Shown: positions 1 through 6,193 of the stretch, one piece after another
Layout: each line of letters opens with the position of its first letter
How positions within the stretch are numbered: the stretch's first letter is position 1
Assembly (NCBI GenBank): GCA_023398815.1
Contig: JAEWRW010000025.1
Coordinates: 1 to 33,051, forward strand
Length of the DNA: 33,051 nt
Reading direction: 5' to 3'
Source: Bacillota bacterium
Lineage (GTDB): Bacteria > Bacillota > Clostridia > Christensenellales > UMGS416
Position numbers and translations under genes: made by a program
The notes under the pieces: model-generated
Database searches by the model: none
Told to the model about the DNA's origin: nothing
Seen by the model: only the letters and a program-made list of their open reading frames with translations

Positions 1-268
1 GTTGGATGATTGCCGTTTCAAACGTGAGTGTTCGCAGCTTGGGTACTTTCAACGTCACCTCGCCTGCCTTGGTCAGCAGCTTCCGGCTGTAGCTGCCTGC
101 ACGGGTGTCCACACGCTCCTCGTTGCGCTCATACCTCCTGGCATTCGTCAGCCGGTCAGCTTCCTGATCCAGCAGCTCGTTGAGCGTCTTCTCCACGCTG
201 TCCCGGACCAGTTCCCCAAGTTCCTGCTTTATGACCGCCTCGTTCAGTTGTATAATCTTCTCGGACAT
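1..268 (-). CDS. IS256-family (Mutator-type) transposase, N-terminal part, cut by window edge
   Basis: DDE transposase that would move its insertion sequence by cut- or copy-and-paste. Translating the minus strand from the ATG at 268 gives 89 residues beginning MSEKIIQLNEAVIKQELGEL, then a stretch with LVRDSVEKTLNELLDQEADR, a YERNEERVDTRAGSYSRKL segment and VTLKVPKLRTLTFETAI. This is the standard N-terminus of IS256 transposases (helical start, then the Y-R-x-G-Y-x-R-x-L and LKVPKLR motifs). The DDE catalytic core lies beyond position 1, so intactness cannot be judged. A strong ribosome binding site (AAAGGAG) lies seven bases upstream of the ATG. The family call is from recognised motifs; full-length function is unknown. 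Confidence 0.85.
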   Translation of the reverse strand, partial: MSEKIIQLNEAVIKQELGELVRDSVEKTLNELLDQEADRLTNARRYERNEERVDTRAGSYSRKLLTKAGEVTLKVPKLRTLTFETAIIQ

Positions 269-377
269 GGCTTTCTCCTTTGCTTGGTTCGATGTTTTGT
301 CGCAACTTACATTCTACCAAGCGAGTTCGGCCATGTCCTTCCTTTTCAGGCCACTTTTTCATTTGTGCGAAAAATAG
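269..377 (-). mobile_element. Probable 5' end of the IS256-type insertion sequence
   Basis: Non-coding leader between the transposase start and flanking chromosome. On the minus strand it carries the ribosome binding site and, at about 355-377, the motif TTTTTCGCACAAATGAAAAA, which resembles the A/T-rich terminal inverted repeats of IS256 elements. The partner repeat is outside the window, so the exact boundary is inferred. GC content is lower than in the neighbouring chromosome. Confidence 0.45.
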
Positions 378-402
378 CTTACCTTATCTACGCCTTACGC
401 GC

Positions 403-440
403 CATCCCGGAAGGCATTGCAGGCAATGCCTTCCGGGATG
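403..440. repeat. Perfect 18-bp inverted repeat with 2-nt spacer
   Basis: CATCCCGGAAGGCATTGC at 403-420 is followed by AG and its exact reverse complement at 423-440. As RNA or single-stranded DNA it would form a very stable cruciform or hairpin. There is no T-run on either side, so a simple terminator is unlikely. It directly abuts repeat A. Confidence 0.9.
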
Positions 441-478
441 CTTGGGCGAGCAGCAACCCAAAGGGTTGCGACCAGCCA
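439..478 (+). repeat. Structured repeat A, copy 1
   Basis: Fixed flanks TGCTTGGGCGAGCA and GACCAGCCA enclose a hairpin with arms GCAACCC and GGGTTGC and loop AAA. The second copy at 26513-26550 has nearly the same flanks but arms GCGTGC/GCACGC and loop GCA. Flanks are conserved while paired arms differ. Confidence 0.75.
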
Positions 479-515
479 CGGCGTGACGGTTGGACACGCA
501 TCCAGCGTGTCCGAT

Positions 516-606
516 TCGCCGCGCATGTCGCCGACTCTCAGTCCCGCGTCACGGCAGACGATTCGTCAGAATCGTTGAGAGTGACGCGAGCAACACAACG
601 TGTTGC
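516..606 (+). repeat. Structured repeat B, copy 1 (91 nt)
   Basis: The order is: a 30-nt conserved block starting TCGCCGC and ending TCAGTCCC; arm GCGTCAC; conserved GGCAG plus inner hairpin ACGATTC-GTCA-GAATCGT plus TGAGA; arm GTGACGC; GAG; and a hairpin with arms GCAACAC/GTGTTGC around AAC. Copy 2 (26361-26451, minus strand) is also 91 nt and differs mainly at paired positions. Counting by hand, 74 of 91 positions match. Confidence 0.85.
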
Positions 607-720
607 GATGGGGCGGGAGGTTCTTCTCCCCTACGCCCGTTCTGGGGGGGGAGACACTTTGAACGATCTCGCCGCATGGCGGGGCCGTTTTTGGTCGTTG
701 GGTAACGGTGGTCTGCGGAT

Positions 721-750
721 AAAAACAGCCCCGTCACAGGACGGGGCTGT
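721..750 (-). terminator. Rho-independent terminator of the topB-rsuA unit
   Basis: Perfect 11-bp stem ACAGCCCCGTC (725-735) / GACGGGGCTGT (740-750) with loop ACAG, followed on the minus strand by five T residues (721-725). It lies 28 bases past the rsuA stop codon. Confidence 0.9.
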
Positions 751-777
751 CAGTGGTTCAAGTGGGGGGACGTTGGC

Positions 778-1491
778 TCAGGCCTTTCTGCGCAGTGCCT
801 GCAGCTCCTCCGGCGTCAGCTCCCGCCAGTCGCCGGGCTGCAGCGCCGGGTCCAGCGTGAGAGACCCCATGGACAGGCGATGGAGGCGCAGCACTTGGGC
901 ACCGCAGGCCTCAAACATGCGCTTGACCTGGTGAAACTTGCCCTCGGTCAGCGTGACCTGGGCGCGGCTGTCCTCCAGCGGGGTCAGCACGGCTGGTTGG
1001 CTTACAAAGTCGCCCAGGTTCAGCCCCTGGGCAAAGGCGGCCACGTCCGCCGCGGTGGCGGGGCGGTCCAGCAGGGCTTCGTACACTTTCTCCACATGTT
1101 TGCGGGGGGAGAGCAGCTCGTGGGAGAGGGGGCCGTCGTCGGTCAGCAGCAGCAGCCCCGTGGTGTCACGGTCCAGCCGGCCCACCGGGAACAGCGCCCG
1201 TTCCCGGTACGCCCCCTCCAGCAGGTCGAGCACCGTGTCACTCCAGCGGTCGTCGGTGGCCGACACCACGCCCTCGGGCTTGTGGAGCATCAGGTACACG
1301 TGCTCCTGGTAGCGCAGCAGCTCGCCACGGTAGGTGATCTCGGCCGTCTCCGGGTCAATGGAGAGGGTGGGGTCACGCTGTACTTCGCCGTTCACCTCCA
1401 CAAGGTCAAGGCGCAGCAGCTTCTTCACCTCGGAGCGGGTTCCAACGCCGCAGGCGCTGAGGAACTTATCCAAACGCATGGGTTTGCTCAT
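778..1491 (-). CDS. rsuA: 16S rRNA pseudouridine synthase, RsuA family
   Basis: Converts a uridine of 16S rRNA (U516 in E. coli numbering for this family) to pseudouridine. The 237 residues have an N-terminal S4 RNA-binding domain (about 5-55, MRLDKFLSACGVGTRSEVKK) followed by the catalytic domain. The catalytic motif VGRLDRDTTGLLLLTDDG (about 102-119) holds the active-site Asp of GRLD. EGKFHQVKRMF near residue 184 and MLHKPEGVVSAT near residue 68 are typical of the RsuA/RluE branch. Length matches the family. The ATG overlaps the topB stop by four bases (ATGA), so the two are translationally coupled, and a terminator follows. The exact target base is inferred from the subfamily. Confidence 0.9.
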   Translation of the reverse strand: MSKPMRLDKFLSACGVGTRSEVKKLLRLDLVEVNGEVQRDPTLSIDPETAEITYRGELLRYQEHVYLMLHKPEGVVSATDDRWSDTVLDLLEGAYRERALFPVGRLDRDTTGLLLLTDDGPLSHELLSPRKHVEKVYEALLDRPATAADVAAFAQGLNLGDFVSQPAVLTPLEDSRAQVTLTEGKFHQVKRMFEACGAQVLRLHRLSMGSLTLDPALQPGDWRELTPEELQALRRKA

Positions 1492-3869
1492 GTTGTCGTC
1501 TTCCTGGTCGTTTTCGTGGTGGTTGTCTTCTTGGCGGCGGGCTCTTTGGCGGCTGGCTTCGCCGTACCAGTGGAGGCGGTTTTCTTGGCGGTCGTTTTGG
1601 CAGTCGTGCCGCTGGCGGCCTTCTTAGTGGTTGGTTTCGCGGCAGCGGCTGTCTTGGTGGCCGCTTTTTTGGTGGTCGCCTTCTTGGCGGCAGCAGCTTT
1701 GGCGGCTCGTGCCCTGGGCGCGGGGGTTGGTGGCTCCAGAATGGGTTCGCCGCCCTCAGGCGTCCACACGGCGTAGGGTGCCTGCGTTCGCAGCGTCAGC
1801 GTGCCGCCCTCCACCGCCAGGGTCTGGTCCGCCAGGAGTTTCTTGGCCATCTCCTCGGTGACCTCGGGGCCGCCGTGCCGGCTGGCCGTGTCCTTCCATA
1901 TGCTGAACTTGCACCCGGCACGCCACCGGGCGCAGTAGAAGGTCTTGGAGTTCTCATACAGGCTGCTGCCGCAGGTGGGGCAGGTGCCCACAGGCTCCCG
2001 AGGGCCGGCGCTCAGGGGGCGGGATTTGTCCTCCGGGAATTCGACGCCCTCGACCTTCTGACGGGAGGCGTTGACGATCTTGATGACGAAGGCTCGAATC
2101 TCCTCCATAAAGGCGGCAGGATTCTTCTCGCCCCGGCCAATCTCGGCCAGTTCCTTTTCCCACCGGCCAGTCATCTCCGGCGAGGCCAGGTCGCTGACCA
2201 GAACCTCCACCAGCTTGATGCCCTTCTCAGTAGGCACCAGCAGGCGGCCGGTGCGGCGCACGTAGCGCACCTGGATGAGCCGCTCGATGATGGAGGCGCG
2301 GGTGGCCGGGGTACCCAGGCCACTGTCCTTCATCTGCTCGCGCAGTTCCTCATCCTCCACCATGCGGCCGGCGTGCTCCATCGCCCCCAGAAGGGAGGCT
2401 TCGGTGTAGCGCGACGGCGGGGTGGTCTGCTTTTCTTCCAGCTTTGCGGCTTTCACCTTGCCGGCGTCGCCCTCGGTCAGGGCGGGCAGGTCGGCGAATT
2501 CCTCGTCCTTCTTGGCGCGGCTCTTGCGTTTGGGGGCGTCGGCGGGTTCGTCATAGAGCGCCGACCAGCCCGGGACGAGGACGATCTTGCCCTTGGAGAG
2601 GAACGGCTGACCCTCGGTGCGGGTCACGACCGTCAGATACTCCAACTCCTGATCGGGGAAGAAGATGGCCAGGAAGCGCCGGACGATGAGATCGAAGAGC
2701 CGGCCTTCCTCCTCCTCCAGGTTGAGCTTGCCCGGGTCGCGCCCGGTGGGGATGATGGCGTGGTGGTCTGACACCCGGGCGTCGTTGATGACACGGCCAA
2801 AGAGATTGCGCTCTGAAGCCAGAGCCGTCTCCACATAGGGCTGCCAGGGTTCCACGTTCAGCTTGGCCATGCGCCCCTTTAGGGTCTTGAAGATATCGCG
2901 GCTCAGATACCGACTGTCGGTACGGGGATAGGTGATGAGCTTGCGCTTCTCGTAAAGCCCCTGGGCCAACTCCAGCGTCTTGGCGGCCGACCAGCCAAAG
3001 CGGCGGTTGGCGTCCCGTTGCAGCTCGGTCAGGTCATAGAGCAGCGGTGGCTTGAAGCTTTTTTGCTCGCGCTCCACGCTTTCCACCGCATAGGGCTTGC
3101 CCTTCAGTTCCTCGGCCAGGGCAGCAGCCCAGGCCAGTTGGTTCTCAGGGATGCGCGTGGGCCGCCCCTCGGCGCTCTCGTCAAACCAACGGCCGGTGTA
3201 GCCTTGGAACGTGGCCGTCAGCTCGTGGTACGTCTCCGGCACAAAGGCCTTGATCTCCTGCTCGCGCTTGACCATGATGGCAAGGGTGGGCGACTGCACC
3301 CGCCCCACCGACAGCAGCCGGTCGTATTGCAGGGTGTAGCCGCGGCTGCCGTTCATGCCCACCAGCCAGTCGGCCTCGGCCCGGCAGCGGGCGGAGTGGT
3401 AGAGGTTGTCATACTCCCGGCCCGGCCGCAGCGAGGCAAACCCATCGCGGATGGCCTCATCGGTCATCGACGAGATCCACAGCCGCTGGAAGGGCTTGGT
3501 GCAGCCCGCCATGTTGTAGATGTAGCGGAAGATGAGCTCGCCTTCCCGGCCAGAGTCGGTGGCGCAGATGAGATCGGATACGGTCTCCAGGTTCATCAGC
3601 CGTTTGACGGTGTCAAACTGTTGGTGGGTGCGATAAGAAACCTTGAGCTTCATCGACTGGGGCAGAATGGGCAGCGTGTCGAAGCTCCAGGTTTTGAGCG
3701 ATTCGTCCATTTCCTCCGGCGAGCAGAGGGTCACCAGGTGGCCGATGGCCCAGGTGACGATGTAATCGTCGCCCTCAATCCAACCCCTACTACGGTTGCG
3801 GCAGCCCAACACCTTGGCGATATCGGTGCCGACCGAGGGCTTTTCGGCGATTACGAGTGTCTTTGGCAT
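1488..3869 (-). CDS. topB: DNA topoisomerase III with basic Lys/Ala/Thr-rich tail
   Basis: Type IA topoisomerase that passes single strands to decatenate or relax DNA. The N-terminal Toprim motif starts MPKTLVIAEKPSVGTDIAKV, with the acidic triad region ATDSGREGEL at about 103-112. The active-site tyrosine is Tyr314 in LITYPRTDSRYLS. SVGRVQSPTL (187-196) is characteristic. A C-terminal zinc ribbon has Cys630, 633, 646 and 653. Residues 718-793 form a low-complexity tail rich in AAKK/TTKK units, like histone H1-type tails, which probably adds non-specific DNA affinity. The start follows GGGAGG six bases upstream and a well-formed promoter at 3911-3939. It is upstream of and overlaps rsuA. It is a chromosomal-looking copy without conjugation genes nearby. 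Confidence 0.95.
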   Translation of the reverse strand: MPKTLVIAEKPSVGTDIAKVLGCRNRSRGWIEGDDYIVTWAIGHLVTLCSPEEMDESLKTWSFDTLPILPQSMKLKVSYRTHQQFDTVKRLMNLETVSDLICATDSGREGELIFRYIYNMAGCTKPFQRLWISSMTDEAIRDGFASLRPGREYDNLYHSARCRAEADWLVGMNGSRGYTLQYDRLLSVGRVQSPTLAIMVKREQEIKAFVPETYHELTATFQGYTGRWFDESAEGRPTRIPENQLAWAAALAEELKGKPYAVESVEREQKSFKPPLLYDLTELQRDANRRFGWSAAKTLELAQGLYEKRKLITYPRTDSRYLSRDIFKTLKGRMAKLNVEPWQPYVETALASERNLFGRVINDARVSDHHAIIPTGRDPGKLNLEEEEGRLFDLIVRRFLAIFFPDQELEYLTVVTRTEGQPFLSKGKIVLVPGWSALYDEPADAPKRKSRAKKDEEFADLPALTEGDAGKVKAAKLEEKQTTPPSRYTEASLLGAMEHAGRMVEDEELREQMKDSGLGTPATRASIIERLIQVRYVRRTGRLLVPTEKGIKLVEVLVSDLASPEMTGRWEKELAEIGRGEKNPAAFMEEIRAFVIKIVNASRQKVEGVEFPEDKSRPLSAGPREPVGTCPTCGSSLYENSKTFYCARWRAGCKFSIWKDTASRHGGPEVTEEMAKKLLADQTLAVEGGTLTLRTQAPYAVWTPEGGEPILEPPTPAPRARAAKAAAAKKATTKKAATKTAAAAKPTTKKAASGTTAKTTAKKTASTGTAKPAAKEPAAKKTTTTKTTRKTTT

Positions 3870-3910
3870 GAATGTCCTCCCGAAATTGTCGTGTTTGCCA
3901 CAACGAATCC

Positions 3911-3939
3911 ATATTACACCACCGGGCCAGCCCGGTCAA
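3911..3939 (-). promoter_or_regulatory. Sigma-A promoter of topB-rsuA with palindrome in the spacer
   Basis: Minus strand TTGACC (3934-3939), 17-bp spacer, TAATAT (3911-3916); start expected near 3904, about 35 nt before the topB ATG. The spacer contains the perfect palindrome ACCGGGC-TG-GCCCGGT (3921-3936), which reaches into the -35 hexamer and could be an operator. Confidence 0.75.
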
Positions 3940-4116
3940 CCAAGGGGTTTCGTACTCTCCACACACTACAGGATAAACGATTGTTCTGCGATTATGACGA
4001 CGGTACTGTTTATGCTCGGTTCTGTGCCAATGATGCCTTCCATTGAGCAAATGCCTGCGGCTGGCCGGCCGTCTGTCGGACGCCTGCTCTCTGGCTCCCT
4101 GCTGACATAGGGCATG

Positions 4117-4147
4117 CAAAAGAGGCTGGGGATGATCCCCCAGCCTC
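4117..4147 (-). terminator. Rho-independent terminator of the Ig-like repeat gene
   Basis: 10-bp stem GAGGCTGGGG (4122-4131) / CCCCAGCCTC (4138-4147), followed on the minus strand by TTTTG. It sits just beyond the stop codon at 4156. Confidence 0.88.
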
Positions 4148-4155
4148 CTCGTGGT

Positions 4156-5907
4156 TCACTTCAGATTCACAACGATGTGTTGGCGTACCAGCAATCCGTT
4201 GTGTGCCCGGATCTCAATGTAGCACTCACCGGGGCCCTTGGCGGTGACATTGAGCGTGCCTCCAAATTGATCCACCGTTGCCACGGCAGAGTCTGTGGTG
4301 CGCACGCTGACCGCTTGTACACTTTTCTCCGGCAGAACCTTCGCCGTAAAGCTCTGCTTTTGACCCGTAGCGGTAAAGGTCAAGCCATCCTTGGACAGTA
4401 TGATTTGCTTGGCGTGGTATTTTGGGTCGTCCACCGTCACCAGGCAGAAGCTATCCACACTGGTCTTTTTTGTGGAGGATACTCGAACCATTTCCGTGCC
4501 GTTGCGCAGGGGTGTAATGACCCCCTTGGAACTGACTTTGATGACACCGGCGGATTCCGGTGTCTCAAACTTCACACCTTTGTACTTTGTCTCCTTGGGC
4601 AGAACGGTTGCCGTGAGTTTCGAAGTTTTTTTGAGGGATTTGATGGTCAACTCGCCTTTGGAGAGCTTGATGGAGGAGGGCAGATAAATCACGGTGACGG
4701 GGATGTCCACGTAGTAGCCGTCCGGCGCTGTTACACGCACGACCCCCTTGCCTTCCTTGCGCGCGGTGATCTTCCCCGTTTTGCTCAGCTTGAAGGCCGA
4801 CGTTTTCCCTTTTATCGTGTATGTGAGCTTCGTGCTGCCCTTCGCCACCGAAATCTTGCTCTTCAGTGTGAGCTTTTGCTTGGGTACGGTCAGCTTGACG
4901 GGGTTGGGCGTGACGGTCATGCTGATGGTATTGTACGTCACTTTTACGGTACACTTTTTCACCAGATTGTTTACCGTGCGTGCCGTAATCACGGCTTGGC
5001 CCTTGGCGACCGCGGTGATCTTACCGGTGGCATCCACGGTGGCCACCGCTTTGTTGGAGGAGGCGAACTTCACGCTCTGATTGGCTTTGGCGGGCAGAAC
5101 GGTGGCCTTCAGCTGCGTGGTCTTCTTGGGTTTTTTTAGTGTCACCTTGGTTTTGGAGAGTGTCAAAGACGTCGGGTCGGGTACACTCGGGCTGGCTGTA
5201 AACGTCACAACAAATGACATCGTAGTGTAATCGCTGATCCAGCCGTCACGCGGTGCGATAACCCGGATCGTAGCTTGGGTTCCCTTTGCCGCATTGAGCA
5301 GCGTCACTTTACCACTGCTGTCCACTTTCACCACATCGGGGTTGGTGCTGAAATACAGCGCCTCTTCGGGGTATTCGTTAAACGTGGTTTTGTCTATGAT
5401 ATCGATCTGTGTGGTGCTGCCGGCAGGCCCGGAATAGGCGTTCTCCACCAGGCAGGGATCGGCGTTCGGGTCCATCCAGTCCGGCGGGTTCATGTCCAGG
5501 TCAAACCCACGGGCGCCCACGGTAAACGAGCAGAACAAGCCGTTGTCCCGGTCGATGACCACCACGTCGACGGTGCCCCAATATTTGTAACCGTGCTGGA
5601 TCGTTGCCTTGTCGCCGTTTGCCGTGAGCTCAATCATATCAGGCACGCCAAACACATGCCACTCCAGATTGCTGCCCAGCGTTGCGGTGGACGGAACGGG
5701 AACGACTTGCACCTCCATCGTATCGCTGTCAGGCTCGTTTTGGATTTCCATATAGCCGCTGGCCCCGTCTGTCCGCATCACAAGCAGCCGTTCGGGTTTT
5801 GTGCTTGCCGCGTCAGCTGTTTGGGGGAGGGGAAACAGTGCGGTCATCAGCAGCACTGCCAGCAACACCGCCAGACATTTTTTCCCTGTACGTCTGATTT
5901 CCATCAT
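4156..5907 (-). CDS. Secreted protein of bacterial Ig-like (Big_2) repeats
   Basis: I recognise the fold but no specific function. The ATG at 5907 gives 583 residues and follows AGGAG at 5919-5923; an upstream in-frame ATG at 5970 would spoil the signal peptide. Residues 1-34 form a signal peptide (RRTGKK, a hydrophobic core, then ADAA-S). After a unique segment (35-158) come about five Ig-like modules, roughly 160-237, 245-325, 328-407, 410-492 and 500-583. The second is the clearest Big_2, with LTLSKTKVTLKK, ATVLPAKANQSVKFASSN, VATVDATGKITAVAKGQA. There is no LPXTG, SLH, choline-binding or lipobox motif, so it is probably released or held by other proteins. It has its own terminator. It may be an adhesion or cell-surface scaffold component. 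GC is somewhat lower than in its neighbours. Confidence 0.85.
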   Translation of the reverse strand: MMEIRRTGKKCLAVLLAVLLMTALFPLPQTADAASTKPERLLVMRTDGASGYMEIQNEPDSDTMEVQVVPVPSTATLGSNLEWHVFGVPDMIELTANGDKATIQHGYKYWGTVDVVVIDRDNGLFCSFTVGARGFDLDMNPPDWMDPNADPCLVENAYSGPAGSTTQIDIIDKTTFNEYPEEALYFSTNPDVVKVDSSGKVTLLNAAKGTQATIRVIAPRDGWISDYTTMSFVVTFTASPSVPDPTSLTLSKTKVTLKKPKKTTQLKATVLPAKANQSVKFASSNKAVATVDATGKITAVAKGQAVITARTVNNLVKKCTVKVTYNTISMTVTPNPVKLTVPKQKLTLKSKISVAKGSTKLTYTIKGKTSAFKLSKTGKITARKEGKGVVRVTAPDGYYVDIPVTVIYLPSSIKLSKGELTIKSLKKTSKLTATVLPKETKYKGVKFETPESAGVIKVSSKGVITPLRNGTEMVRVSSTKKTSVDSFCLVTVDDPKYHAKQIILSKDGLTFTATGQKQSFTAKVLPEKSVQAVSVRTTDSAVATVDQFGGTLNVTAKGPGECYIEIRAHNGLLVRQHIVVNLK

Positions 5908-6126
5908 GCTTCTTGTATCTCCTATTAGATTTTGTACACATATGTTATACCCAATATTGACCCAGTTCACGCCCTGGGCTTATTGTTTTGTCTGTTTTGG
6001 TCAGTATGTTTCCTTGCGTTGCGAGATAAATGCGTCGGCGAACCAAATTCAATGCAAAAGTATAGCACATCAAAAGCTGTGGGGGAAGACCGTGTGGGCA
6101 TGTTGAAGGTACTGCCGTGCCGCTTT

Positions 6127-6179
6127 CGTTTACAGTCACAAATGGAATATGGTATACTTATTTAATGTGACTGTAAACG
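6127..6179 (+). promoter_or_regulatory. Promoter of the MATE operon framed by a perfect 14-bp inverted repeat
   Basis: TTTACA (6129-6134), 18-bp spacer, TATACT (6153-6158); start expected near 6165. CGTTTACAGTCACA (6127-6140) and its exact reverse complement TGTGACTGTAAACG (6166-6179) lie one over the -35 and one just after the start site, 25 bp apart. This layout suggests a repressor (or looped dimer) controlling an efflux pump. No regulator gene is adjacent. Confidence 0.8.
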
Positions 6180-6193
6180 CTGACGGAGAAATG

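Larger units (their letters stand above)
380..660. other. Gene-free hairpin cluster beside the insertion sequence
   Basis: No credible gene lies between the insertion sequence and rsuA. The stretch is a dense run of short perfect hairpins: 18-bp arms at 403-420/423-440 with a 2-nt loop; GCAACCC/GGGTTGC at 453-459/463-469; GGACACGC/GCGTGTCC at 492-499/505-512; GCGTCAC/GTGACGC at 546-552/581-587 enclosing ACGATTC/GAATCGT; and GCAACAC/GTGTTGC at 590-596/600-606. Parts recur at 26361-26550 (repeat entries A and B). The open frames across it look accidental. Confidence 0.8.

Noticed and set aside
516..590. A peptide AAHVADSQS...ADDSSESLR read in both copies of repeat B, suggesting a conserved protein
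   Set aside because: The differences between copies follow base pairing, not codon positions, and neither frame has a start site or continues into a conserved product; shared peptide is a by-product of the nucleotide repeat.
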